Positions 55,825-63,498 of a DNA stretch of 64,000 nucleotides are shown here, in pieces (the stretch's first letter is position 1; each line of letters opens with the position of its first letter). This DNA is from Candidatus Kryptoniota bacterium. Lineage in GTDB: Bacteria; Bacteroidota; Ignavibacteria; Kryptoniales; JAKASW01. Made by a program: the position numbers and the translations under genes. The stretch is from positions 62,001 to 126,000 of the forward strand of contig DATCTN010000030.1 in the NCBI GenBank assembly GCA_036567965.1, read 5' to 3'. Under the pieces are notes generated by a model. That model had not been told where the DNA came from and did no database searches. It was given only the letters and a program-made list of their open reading frames with translations.

Positions 55825-55854
55825 TTAACAAAGATTTGCAAATATTTGTATAAT
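55825..55854 (+). promoter_or_regulatory. Candidate promoter of the MerR-family gene
   Basis: TTAACA (55825-55830) and TATAAT (55849-55854) are separated by 18 bases; a second TATAAT lies at 55859-55864. Transcription would begin only about ten bases before the ATG at 55873, which has no ribosome binding site, so the message may be nearly leaderless. Confidence 0.42.
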
Positions 55855-55872
55855 GTATTATAATTTCGCCAG

Positions 55873-56247
55873 ATGAAGGACTTCGAGTTCAAGAAGCTTT
55901 ACTATTCAATCTCTGAGGTTAGTCGCATCACGGGGCTTGAACAACATGTTTTGCGCTATTGGGAATCTCAATTTCCTGAATTGAATCCGGCAAAGAATAG
56001 AGCCGGGAATCGGATATACACCAACCGGGACATAAGTCTGATCTTCGAAATCAAGCGTCTCGTCCGTGAAGAGGGTTTCACTATTGAGGGCGCAAAAAAA
56101 GTCCTAAGTGCAAGATCCAACGGGACCGCGGAGGAGACTGCTGAGTCCACGGACAGAAAGGATAGAGCTCCCGACTACAAGCAGACATTGATTGAGGTAC
56201 GGACCTTCTTGGATGAACTCGTTCGAAAACTTTCCAACAGGGACTGA
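55873..56247 (+). CDS. MerR-family transcriptional regulator
   Basis: The 124-residue product starts with a MerR-type winged helix-turn-helix (YYSISEVSRITGLEQHVLRYWESQFPELNPAKNRAGNRIYTNRDISLIFEIKRLVREEGFTIEGAKKVL). The characteristic LRYWE and GNRIYT are present. The C-terminus is short and polar, lacking cysteines and a ligand domain, as in the simple one-domain MerR proteins common in Bacteroidota. It binds DNA; the target and signal are unknown. It lies between two tRNA genes and has no ribosome binding site. Confidence 0.88.
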   Translation: MKDFEFKKLYYSISEVSRITGLEQHVLRYWESQFPELNPAKNRAGNRIYTNRDISLIFEIKRLVREEGFTIEGAKKVLSARSNGTAEETAESTDRKDRAPDYKQTLIEVRTFLDELVRKLSNRD

Positions 56248-56371
56248 CGACAAATCTTTATTCGCAGCTCCAGTCGTGTGGAGATGCTGTCTGATTGTCA
56301 CTCCACATCGCAATCCAGTTGCAAACGATCGTCTCAGGAAGCGTGATCATTCTCCGGCCGTTGTGGAACGG

Positions 56372-56400
56372 TTGTTAGATCGTGCGCAATTCATTAAATT
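56372..56400 (+). promoter_or_regulatory. Candidate promoter of the tRNA-Pro remnant
   Basis: TTGTTA (56372-56377) and TAAATT (56395-56400) are separated by 17 bases and end 18 bases before the tRNA-like sequence. The intact tRNA-Pro downstream has a promoter of the same -10 sequence, spacing and distance. Confidence 0.45.
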
Positions 56401-56409
56401 GATTTCGAA

Positions 56410-56478
56410 GTTGAACACCGGAACGTGGCGCAGCCTGGTAGCGTCCCGAAGGGAACCTGCGGTCACTACCTTGGGGTG
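56410..56478 (+). pseudogene. Truncated tRNA-Pro 5'-half remnant (direct repeat copy A)
   Basis: Positions 56410-56443 match 56774-56807 (34 bases, one mismatch), covering a short leader and the tRNA-Pro acceptor strand, D-stem and D-loop. A 20-base insertion (56444-56463, containing TCCCGAAGGGA) then breaks the D-stem. Positions 56464-56478 again match the intact gene exactly (15 bases, to 56822) through the anticodon arm start and loop. After this the sequence departs, so the 3' anticodon strand, T-arm and acceptor 3' strand are missing. It cannot fold as a tRNA. It precedes the GIY-YIG start codon by 13 bases. Confidence 0.85.
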
Positions 56479-56491
56479 AAAATCCAAACCA

Positions 56492-56761
56492 ATGAATTAC
56501 GTAGTCTACATACTGCAGAGCCTGAAAGATGGTCGATATTATATCGGTCATACAGCAGACATGGAGAAACGATTGAGAGCGCACAACTCGGGGAAGGTGA
56601 AATCGACCCAGAAGAGAAAGCCACTGAAGTTAGTGTACCGGGAAGAGTATGAAACGAAAGGGGAAGCATTCCGACGAGAGATGTATTTGAAAAGTGCAAA
56701 GGGGTATCGGGAGAAGAAGAAAATAGTGGATGAGATTGATAGCGGAGAAGGAATTGTGTAA
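56492..56761 (+). CDS. Small GIY-YIG nuclease-domain protein
   Basis: The 89-residue product is a single GIY-YIG domain: VYI at residues 5-7, YIG at 17-19, Arg27, His31-Asn32 and the metal-binding Glu63 in RREMYLKSAKG. All catalytic positions of the family are present. Such free-standing domains occur widely in Bacteroidota and relatives; their roles are mostly undefined, but GIY-YIG nucleases include homing endonucleases. It starts 13 bases after the tRNA-Pro remnant and its TAA stop lies inside the -10 box of the intact tRNA-Pro promoter. No ribosome binding site is evident, except GGGGTG from the remnant anticodon loop. The gene is Lys-rich and purine-rich compared with its neighbours, a possible sign of transfer. 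Confidence 0.85.
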   Translation: MNYVVYILQSLKDGRYYIGHTADMEKRLRAHNSGKVKSTQKRKPLKLVYREEYETKGEAFRREMYLKSAKGYREKKKIVDEIDSGEGIV

Positions 56762-56764
56762 ATT
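56736..56764 (+). promoter_or_regulatory. Candidate promoter of intact tRNA-Pro inside the GIY-YIG gene end
   Basis: TTGATA (56736-56741) and TAAATT (56759-56764) are 17 bases apart and end 18 bases before the tRNA. The last codons of the nuclease gene thus encode the -35, and its stop codon is part of the -10. Confidence 0.5.
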
Positions 56765-56782
56765 GGAGCTGCAGTTGAACAC

Positions 56783-56856
<74 letters not shown>

Positions 56857-56872
56857 CAAGCGGACAATATTT

Positions 56873-56899
56873 AATACGCCTCTTCGGAGGCGTATTTTG
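56873..56899 (+). terminator. Rho-independent terminator of tRNA-Pro
   Basis: A ten-base-pair stem AATACGCCTC/GAGGCGTATT with a TTCG loop (56873-56896) is followed by TTGT. It begins 17 bases after the tRNA end. Confidence 0.9.
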
Positions 56900-56928
56900 T
56901 TGTGTTCAAGTCTCTCGTAACTTGTCAA

Positions 56929-57768
56929 ATGTCGGGAGTCGATGAAGAATTGAGAAGGTTGGACCGCCTTCAGGAAATATACGAATCGGAACGTGTGAAG
57001 TCATTACGTGCCGACTTTTACCTCTTCGACCCGATAAGTTTTCCAAAAAAGTTCGCCAGAAGAGATGACATTGAGGTCGCCGCCTTTATTGCGGCGATGT
57101 TTGCCATCGGTCCTCGCTACGCAATACTCAGATCGCTTGACAGAATCTTCACGCAGCTTGGCGACTCGCCGTCTCAAACTATCAGGTCGTTTGATCTCAA
57201 CGAGATGCTCTCGGAATTGAAAGGTCATGTGCAGTTCGCTTACAAGAACATCATCGCGAAGGATGTGGTACAAATACTTCTAGCAATGAAGAATATACTC
57301 TCTGAATTCGGGACCATCGAGGACGCGCTTCGATCGAATCTGGACGGCGAGCCGGACGCGTCTTTTCACATCCTTACAGGGCTGCTTGAGAAAATGAAGG
57401 CGTATCCCGTAGCTTCTTTGCTCGGAGGTGAATTGACCCCGCGCTCACGATCACTTCTCGCAAGCCCGAATCAGGGAAGTGCATGCAAGCGGATGAACAT
57501 GTTCCTGAGATGGATGACTCGGAGCGACGACATCGACTTCGGGTTTTATTCGTGGCTGGGTACCGATCGGCTCATCATACCGCTTGATGTGAATGTCTCC
57601 AGAGCTTCGAGGAAGCTCGGACTGACGAAACGGAAAACGGATAATTGGAAAACTGCCGTAGAAATCACGGACCAATTGAAGCGGCTCGATCCGGCAGACC
57701 CGGTTAAGTACGATGTGCCGCTATTCCTTTTCGGAATGGAACTGAGAAAAGGATCGAAATCAGAATGA
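56929..57768 (+). CDS. TIGR02757 family protein
   Basis: The product (279 residues from ATG 56929) belongs to the TIGR02757 (DUF2400) family: RADFYLFDPISFPKKF near the start and the hallmark KRMNMFLRWMTRSDD...LGTDRLIIPLDVNVSRASRKLGLTKRKTDNWKTAVEITDQL. The C-terminal half resembles helix-hairpin-helix DNA glycosylases, but no role is established. No ribosome binding site is clear for ATG 56929 or for the in-frame GTG 56902, so the start is uncertain. The stop overlaps the amidase start, suggesting an operon. The family is common in Bacteroidota and relatives. Confidence 0.85.
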   Translation: MSGVDEELRRLDRLQEIYESERVKSLRADFYLFDPISFPKKFARRDDIEVAAFIAAMFAIGPRYAILRSLDRIFTQLGDSPSQTIRSFDLNEMLSELKGHVQFAYKNIIAKDVVQILLAMKNILSEFGTIEDALRSNLDGEPDASFHILTGLLEKMKAYPVASLLGGELTPRSRSLLASPNQGSACKRMNMFLRWMTRSDDIDFGFYSWLGTDRLIIPLDVNVSRASRKLGLTKRKTDNWKTAVEITDQLKRLDPADPVKYDVPLFLFGMELRKGSKSE

Positions 57769-59297
57769 CTAATCTAAAACTTTTGCTCATTCTTTCGATA
57801 TGTGCGGCAAGTTCCGCATTCGCACAGCCGAAGGTAATGACTCTGAAGGCTGACTCGAACATTTCATATATCGGCGGCTTTGTGGATTTGAACCATGCAT
57901 ACGTGTCAGTTGCCGATTTAGCGAAAGGATTAGGCTTGAGGACTTTCGGTCTGCAATCCACCGGGAAAGTAAGCGTTTATTCGGATTCCGGCAGCGTCCT
58001 CCTGACTCCCAATAATAGTTTCATCGTCGTGTCGACAGGCGGTGAATCGAAAACTTATCAGCTCCCCGTGCCGGTCCTTTCTGCAAACGGTAAGCTATAT
58101 ATCGCCGGGAAATATGCAAGTCAGTACTTGTCGGCAATACTTCCGGGTACCCTCGCATTCGACGAGAGTGCCGCCGGTTTCAGCTACTCATCTACGGTTC
58201 TTGCCCCGCCGACAATTCTGGGCATTCAGTCAGAAGAAAAGGCCAACGGCGCAGTGATCGAGATTGGAATGAAAGAATTGCCGAAAGCCTATGAGGCAGC
58301 AATCGGGCAGGACAATATGCTGTATGTGACTCTTATGCCAGCAAGAGTCGACACTCAAAAGCTGAGTGCGCTTCCGTCGACCCAGGTTTATTCCGGCGTG
58401 CTTGCAATCCAGAATCCCAACTCGGTGCAGCTGAGCTTCAAGTTGACCCACAATTATTCCTCGCACCAGATTTACATCGATAGCACGACGAACTCTGTTT
58501 CGGTAGCCCTGTATATGCAAGCTGATGTCGAGAAAATATTCTCCGAGGAGCTCAAGCACCGGCTTGAGGAGGAGAAGAAGAACTGGAAGCTGGATGTGAT
58601 AGTCATTGATCCCGGCCATGGTGGAAAAGATCCGGGTGCGATCGGCATAAGCGGTGTACAGGAAAAGGATGTCACGCTGGCAATTGCGAAGGCTTTAAAG
58701 AAGGCCATTAACGTCCGGCTCCCCAAGGTGAAGGTCGTCATGACAAGGGACGACGATGAGTTTGTAGAGCTCGACAAGCGAGGCGAGATCGCAAACGATT
58801 CAGGCGGAAAACTGTTCGTCAGCATTCATTGCAACTCCATGCCCCGCAAGCCGAGTTCTCCGAACGGACTGGAGACTTATTTCCTCAGGCCTGGAAAAAC
58901 CGACGAAGCCATTCGTATTGCAGCACAAGAAAACGCCGCGATCAAGTATGAAAACGATTATGAGAAGAAGTACCAGACTTATGATGCCGACAATATGATC
59001 CTCACCACGATGGCACACAGTGCGTATGTGAAATATTCGGAACAGTTCGCTCAATTGATTGAGGACAACGTTTCTTCCGTCGCAAATGTCGCGGATGATG
59101 GAGTGAACCAGGCGGGATTTATAGTTTTGATCGGAGCTTCGATGCCCGCAGTGCTTGTCGAGAGCGGATATATATCGAATATTAGGGAGGCGCGATATCT
59201 CAAAAGTAAGGCAGGCCAGCAGGCAATAGCTAGGGGAATCTCGAATGCAATCGTCCAGTTCAAGGAGGAGTATGAAAAGAACTTCACGCAAAACTAA
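57765..59297 (+). CDS. N-acetylmuramoyl-L-alanine amidase (AmiC-type)
   Basis: The 510-residue product has a signal peptide (MTNLKLLLILSICAASSAFAQ), a region of beta-rich sequence (residues 25-260) resembling AMIN and copper-amine-oxidase-like domains, and a C-terminal Amidase_3 catalytic domain. Zinc ligands are visible: His285 (IDPGHGGKDPGA), Glu300 (VQEKDVT) and His355 (VSIHCNSM), with catalytic Glu466 (VLVESGYISN). It cleaves the amide bond between MurNAc and the stem peptide in the periplasm, for daughter cell separation. Its ATG overlaps the upstream stop and the gene overlaps RNase R by 26 bases. Confidence 0.93.
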   Translation: MTNLKLLLILSICAASSAFAQPKVMTLKADSNISYIGGFVDLNHAYVSVADLAKGLGLRTFGLQSTGKVSVYSDSGSVLLTPNNSFIVVSTGGESKTYQLPVPVLSANGKLYIAGKYASQYLSAILPGTLAFDESAAGFSYSSTVLAPPTILGIQSEEKANGAVIEIGMKELPKAYEAAIGQDNMLYVTLMPARVDTQKLSALPSTQVYSGVLAIQNPNSVQLSFKLTHNYSSHQIYIDSTTNSVSVALYMQADVEKIFSEELKHRLEEEKKNWKLDVIVIDPGHGGKDPGAIGISGVQEKDVTLAIAKALKKAINVRLPKVKVVMTRDDDEFVELDKRGEIANDSGGKLFVSIHCNSMPRKPSSPNGLETYFLRPGKTDEAIRIAAQENAAIKYENDYEKKYQTYDADNMILTTMAHSAYVKYSEQFAQLIEDNVSSVANVADDGVNQAGFIVLIGASMPAVLVESGYISNIREARYLKSKAGQQAIARGISNAIVQFKEEYEKNFTQN

Positions 59298-61416
59298 ATC
59301 ACGCGGGAAGATCGAAGACATCCAGAATGAAATTAAGGGGTTCCTGAAACGAAACCCTGTCGCCACATTTAAGAAGCGCCAGCTTGCGAAGTTACTCGGA
59401 TACACCTCTGAACACGAGTACGCAAGGTTCAAGCAAGCCCTGCGCGCCCTCGAGGCTAAAGGGTCGGTGCAGCAATCGGGGAGGCGTAAGCTCGGCTCCG
59501 GCGAACAGGTCGACATTCCGCCGGGAAGACTCGTTCTGGACAAAGGCGGCAACATCCTTTTCTATCCTGAAGAATCGACCCTGGGCGAAGAAGTGAAAAT
59601 GCAATTCGCCGTGACGCCCGGCGGACTGGGCGATGCGAATCCCGGAGACAGAGTTCGAGTCAAGATTGTAGGCGGATCGGGAAAGCTCCTTGTCGTCAGG
59701 GTTACGGAAGTCCTCGAACGGGAGGAGCTGCGAGTCGTCGGGACAGTCCAGCAAGTCGGCGGACATTTCAGGCTGGTCACTCGCGACAGGAATTTTCCGT
59801 CTGAGATCGATATCCCCAGGAAGAAGCTGAATAACGCGCGAGAGGGAAGTAAAGTCGTCGCGAGACTGATAGTCGACAGGCACGCGGGCTACTCTGCAGA
59901 AGTTCTCACTGTGCTCGGTAGAGCCGGAGATCCAAATGTCGAGTTGAACAGCATAGCCGCGCAGTTCAATCTCAGAAAGGATTTCCCGAAAGAAGTCGAG
60001 GACGAGTCGGAGAGGATTGCGGACAGAATATCCGAAACAGAACTGGAACACCGGCTCGACTTTAGACATGAGACCGTAATCACGATAGATCCCGAAGACG
60101 CTCGCGATTTTGACGACGCGGTCTCGTTGAAAGAAATCTCGGCTGACTTGTTCGAGCTGGGAGTCCACATTGCTGACGTGAGTCATTATGTCAGAGCGGG
60201 AAGCGCGCTCGACAATGAGGCGTACAACAGGGGTACCAGCGTGTATCTGACGAACGGCGTAATCCCCATGCTTCCTCACCGTCTTTCAAATAATATTTGC
60301 AGCCTGAATCCTGACGTCGACAGACTGACCTACTCGGTCATAATGCAAATTACGCCGGCCGGCAAAGTCACCGAGTACAAATTTGCGAAGTCTGTCATAC
60401 GGAGTAAGCGGAGGTTCACGTACGAGGAAGTCCAGAAGATAATCGAAAGCGGTCGCGGTGATCACGCAGATATTATTCTGAAGATGAACAGTCTCGCGCA
60501 CACTCTCACAAAAATTCGGAGCAAAGCCGGGAGTATTGACTTCGATCTTCCGGAGGCAAAATTCGTCTTCGATGAAATGGGGAGGCCGGTCGAGATTATA
60601 AAGAAGCAGCGACTCGATAGTCACAGGCTGGTTGAAGAATTTATGCTCCTGGCAAATAAAACGGTCGCGTCACACATCGGCCGTCAGGGTGTGAAAGCCA
60701 GACCCTTCATTTACCGGGTGCACGATTTGCCCGATCCCGCGAGGATAAAAGAGCTGGCAGTTTTTGTATCGCACTTTGGATATAAATTGGATTACGACGG
60801 GACTGTGAATCAGAAGCAGCTCCAGAAACTGCTTCAGTCGGTCGAAGGAAAACCCGAGGAATATCTGATCAACGACATCATGCTCCGCTCGATGGCGAAG
60901 GCAATTTATTCGGAGAAGAACATCGGACATTACGGGTTGGCATTCAAATACTATACGCACTTCACGTCTCCAATCCGGCGCTATCCGGATCTGATCGTTC
61001 ACCGTCTTCTCCACGCTTATGAGACAGGGGCGCAAATTCCGGATCTTAAATCGACGAAAAAGCTGGTGGCCGAAGTGTCAAGTTCTTCTAGCGACGCGGA
61101 AAGACGTGCCGTCGAGGCGGAACGTGAATCGGTGAAGATCAAGCAGACCCAGTACATGATGGGACACATCGGCGACGAATATGAGGGCACAGTGGCCGGC
61201 GTAACGAACTTCGGGATGTTCGTCGAAGTGGATGAAGTGCTGGTCGAAGGGTTGGTCCACGTGAGAGAAATGGACGATTACTTCACATTCGTTCAAGGTC
61301 AGTTCAAGTTGAAGGGAAGCAGGACGGGAAAAGTTTACCAGCTTGGTGACCGGGTGCGTGTGAGGGTTCTCAGGGTTAACATGGAACGACACGAGATAGA
61401 TTTCTCGCTTTGCTGA
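59272..61416 (+). CDS. rnr: Ribonuclease R
   Basis: The 714-residue product is a 3'-5' processive exoribonuclease of the RNB family. It has a Lys/Arg-rich N-terminal helix-turn-helix (KRNPVATFKKRQLAKLLGYTSEHEYARFKQALRAL), cold-shock OB domains, the RNB catalytic motif DPEDARDFDDAVSL (Asp residues at 273-282), and a C-terminal S1 domain (GDEYEGTVAGVTNFGMFVEVDEVLVEGLVHV). It degrades structured RNA. ATG 59272 lies three bases after AGGAGG, a close but usable spacing; 59245 is a longer in-frame start. The gene overlaps the amidase gene. Confidence 0.95.
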   Translation: MKRTSRKTKSRGKIEDIQNEIKGFLKRNPVATFKKRQLAKLLGYTSEHEYARFKQALRALEAKGSVQQSGRRKLGSGEQVDIPPGRLVLDKGGNILFYPEESTLGEEVKMQFAVTPGGLGDANPGDRVRVKIVGGSGKLLVVRVTEVLEREELRVVGTVQQVGGHFRLVTRDRNFPSEIDIPRKKLNNAREGSKVVARLIVDRHAGYSAEVLTVLGRAGDPNVELNSIAAQFNLRKDFPKEVEDESERIADRISETELEHRLDFRHETVITIDPEDARDFDDAVSLKEISADLFELGVHIADVSHYVRAGSALDNEAYNRGTSVYLTNGVIPMLPHRLSNNICSLNPDVDRLTYSVIMQITPAGKVTEYKFAKSVIRSKRRFTYEEVQKIIESGRGDHADIILKMNSLAHTLTKIRSKAGSIDFDLPEAKFVFDEMGRPVEIIKKQRLDSHRLVEEFMLLANKTVASHIGRQGVKARPFIYRVHDLPDPARIKELAVFVSHFGYKLDYDGTVNQKQLQKLLQSVEGKPEEYLINDIMLRSMAKAIYSEKNIGHYGLAFKYYTHFTSPIRRYPDLIVHRLLHAYETGAQIPDLKSTKKLVAEVSSSSSDAERRAVEAERESVKIKQTQYMMGHIGDEYEGTVAGVTNFGMFVEVDEVLVEGLVHVREMDDYFTFVQGQFKLKGSRTGKVYQLGDRVRVRVLRVNMERHEIDFSLC

Positions 61417-61474
61417 AACCCGTTCATTTGAAGAACGACTTTCGGCAAGTATATTTTGGTTTGAGGAGTTTCAA

Positions 61475-61807
61475 ATGATCGATCCAGCAAGTATGCAAAA
61501 GATGCTTTCCGAGATGCAAAAGAATCTCGAGAAGGCGATGAGCGAGTTGGAAGGTATGCAGGTCACCGGTGAATCCGGCGGCGGCATGGTCAAAGTGACG
61601 GCAAATGGAAAAAGGGAGGTCCTGAAAATCGACATTGAGCCGGATCTGTTCAAGTCGCAGGACAGGGAGATGTTGGAGGACCTTGTCGCAGCCGCAGTGA
61701 ACAGCGCACTCGAAAAAGCTGAGAAGCTGGCAACGGAGCACCTGGGTGCGAGCACCGGCGGTCTCCTGTCGATGCTCCCCGGATTCAAGTTCGGCGGGAT
61801 TTCCTGA
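61475..61807 (+). CDS. ybaB: YbaB/EbfC-family nucleoid-associated protein
   Basis: The 110-residue product matches the YbaB family: MQKMLSEMQKNLEKAMSELEGMQVTGESGGGMVKVTANGKREVLKIDIEPDL and DLVAAAVNSALEKAEKL. It forms small DNA-binding dimers. GAGGAG lies seven bases before ATG. It is immediately followed by recR, the most common genomic arrangement of the two genes, so the identification is firm. Confidence 0.95.
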   Translation: MIDPASMQKMLSEMQKNLEKAMSELEGMQVTGESGGGMVKVTANGKREVLKIDIEPDLFKSQDREMLEDLVAAAVNSALEKAEKLATEHLGASTGGLLSMLPGFKFGGIS

Positions 61808-62407
61808 ATGATATATACCTCCCAGGCTCTCGAGATGTTGATCGGCGAACTGAGCAAACTTCCGGGCATAGGACGAAAGACTGCTCAAAGGCTCGCTCTC
61901 CATCTGTTGAAATCCGATAACGAGAGTGCTGACCGGCTGGCAAGCGCGATCGTCGAAGTGAAAAGGAGAATCCGCTACTGCTCCGTATGCTGGAACATCA
62001 CGGAGAAGGATCCGTGCTCGATTTGCTCCGATCCGTCGCGCGATCATAGCGCGATATGTGTCGTCGAAGACGCCAGTGACGTGCTTGCCGTCGAAAAAAC
62101 AAATGAGTTTCACGGCGTGTACCATGTCCTGGGCGGCGCGCTGAGCCCGCTGGAAGGCGTCACGCCTGATCAGTTAAAGGTGAAAGAGTTGTTGAGCCGG
62201 TTGAATTCGGAAGTGAAGGAAGTGATAATTGCGATGAACCCGGACGTCGAAGGTGAAGCAACAACTATTTATCTTGGAAATCTTTTGAAGCCTCTCGGTG
62301 TGAAGGTGACCCGGATCGCACGAGGCATCCCGGTGGGAGGAGACCTCGAGTTTGCGGATGAAGCTACTCTCGTGCGGGCATTGGAGGGACGGATCGTTGT
62401 CGAATGA
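61808..62407 (+). CDS. recR: Recombination protein RecR
   Basis: The 199-residue product is RecR: helix-hairpin-helix ([21 protein letters not shown]), zinc finger ([16 protein letters not shown]), Toprim domain ([16 protein letters not shown] ... [17 protein letters not shown]) and the C-terminal [27 protein letters not shown]. With RecF and RecO it loads RecA on gapped DNA. It follows ybaB with no gap and overlaps the next gene as ATGA. Confidence 0.97.
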   Translation: MIYTSQALEMLIGELSKLPGIGRKTAQRLALHLLKSDNESADRLASAIVEVKRRIRYCSVCWNITEKDPCSICSDPSRDHSAICVVEDASDVLAVEKTNEFHGVYHVLGGALSPLEGVTPDQLKVKELLSRLNSEVKEVIIAMNPDVEGEATTIYLGNLLKPLGVKVTRIARGIPVGGDLEFADEATLVRALEGRIVVE

Positions 62408-62994
62408 CGAGACCGTTACTATTTCTATGGCTTACTTTTATTCCTATTTCAGGGTGCGGAATATTTGAAACGCGACAACCTCAACCGCCACAGCAGGGTC
62501 GAACGGATTTTCAGCCGCCAACTGCGCCATCGGTAGTCGTGGATAACATGACCAGCGCCATAGGGGACAAGAATGTGGACAATTATCTCTCCTGTCTTTC
62601 GGATACAAGCTTCGGAGGGAGACCTTTTTCTTTCGTCCCGGCTCCCGATGTCTTCAGGCAATATCAGGCCATCTTCGCATCGTGGGACAAGAATTCAGAA
62701 GGAGCCTACTTCAGAAGTATTTCGACTCAGTCGTCCGCCACAGCAGCACCAGCTTTGACTCTCTCCTCAGTGACACTCGTGCAGCAGGGAAGCGATTCAG
62801 CACAATACAATGCCGATTACGTTCTCATCTGGCCAAGCAAAGTCCCGGGCTACCCGCATCAACAATTTCAAGGAAACCTCCAACTCTATCTTGGAATCGA
62901 CAGGAATCAGAACTGGTCAATCTACAGGTGGATTGACTCGCGTACCGGAGACAGCTTAACATGGGGGGACATGAAAGCCAGGTTCAGCCAATGA
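62404..62994 (+). CDS. Lipoprotein of unknown function
   Basis: The 196-residue product has a lipoprotein signal with lipobox ISGC ([18 protein letters not shown]). A Pro/Gln-rich linker follows ([18 protein letters not shown]). The rest is a compact domain of about 150 residues that fits an NTF2-like fold by length and pattern ([20 protein letters not shown] ... [12 protein letters not shown] ... [18 protein letters not shown]), but I cannot show this. It starts inside recR by ATGA overlap and overlaps a second lipoprotein of similar design. No known function. Confidence 0.78.
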   Translation: MTRPLLFLWLTFIPISGCGIFETRQPQPPQQGRTDFQPPTAPSVVVDNMTSAIGDKNVDNYLSCLSDTSFGGRPFSFVPAPDVFRQYQAIFASWDKNSEGAYFRSISTQSSATAAPALTLSSVTLVQQGSDSAQYNADYVLIWPSKVPGYPHQQFQGNLQLYLGIDRNQNWSIYRWIDSRTGDSLTWGDMKARFSQ

Positions 62995-63494
62995 AGTGGT
63001 TTGCCGCCTCGGTCCTCTTTTTCCTTTTCGGAAGCTGCGAGAACCCATTCGCTCCGCGACTGGAGACACAGCAGATTGCAACGAACAGCTTTCTTTCCGA
63101 TCAAAAGACAATCGACGGAGTTTTTCAGAATTTCATTTATGCATACACGTTCAGAGACACGGTGGTCTACTCGCAGCTCATGGCGTCGAGTTTTACGTTT
63201 ACCTACAGAGACTATGACAATGGAGTCGATGTTGCATGGGGTAGGGACGACGAAATGCGGTCGACGAGCATGATGTTCCAGCTTGTCAATCGTCTGGAGT
63301 TGAATTGGAACAACATCTACTCGGAGACCGAGGATTCTTTACAGGCCACTGTGACGAGGGGATTCACATTGACGGTCGCCTTCAACCCTGCAGACATCTC
63401 GCAGGTAGACGGTAAGGCATACTTCCAGCTTTCTCGTCCGTCATCCTCTTCGCCATGGCAAATTTCACTTTGGAGGGACGAGTCAAATTTCTGA
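62991..63494 (+). CDS. Second lipoprotein of the pair, unknown function
   Basis: The 167-residue product has a lipoprotein signal ending in LFGSC, then a domain like that of its upstream neighbour (FQNFIYAYTFRDTVVYSQLMASSFTFTYRDYDNGVD ... LELNWNNIYSETEDSL ... AYFQLSRPSSSSPWQISLWRDE). The two are probably paralogues; both keep a closing Trp-rich segment (NWSIYRWID and PWQISLWRDE). ATG 62991 overlaps the upstream TGA; a longer in-frame start at 62961 is unlikely. The function is unknown. Confidence 0.78.
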   Translation: MKWFAASVLFFLFGSCENPFAPRLETQQIATNSFLSDQKTIDGVFQNFIYAYTFRDTVVYSQLMASSFTFTYRDYDNGVDVAWGRDDEMRSTSMMFQLVNRLELNWNNIYSETEDSLQATVTRGFTLTVAFNPADISQVDGKAYFQLSRPSSSSPWQISLWRDESNF

Positions 63495-63498
63495 TAAC

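Noticed and set aside
56410-56478. Upstream tRNA-Pro-like sequence as a second functional tRNA
   Set aside because: It lacks the 3' anticodon strand, T-arm and acceptor 3' strand and has an insertion in the D-stem, so it cannot fold.
58800-59555. Minus-strand reading frame of 251 codons across the amidase-RNase R junction
   Set aside because: Mirrors the coding constraint of both real genes; composition and content are not protein-like.
59392-60279. Long minus-strand reading frame opposite RNase R
   Set aside because: Antisense to conserved OB and RNB domains; no recognisable motif, no initiation signal.
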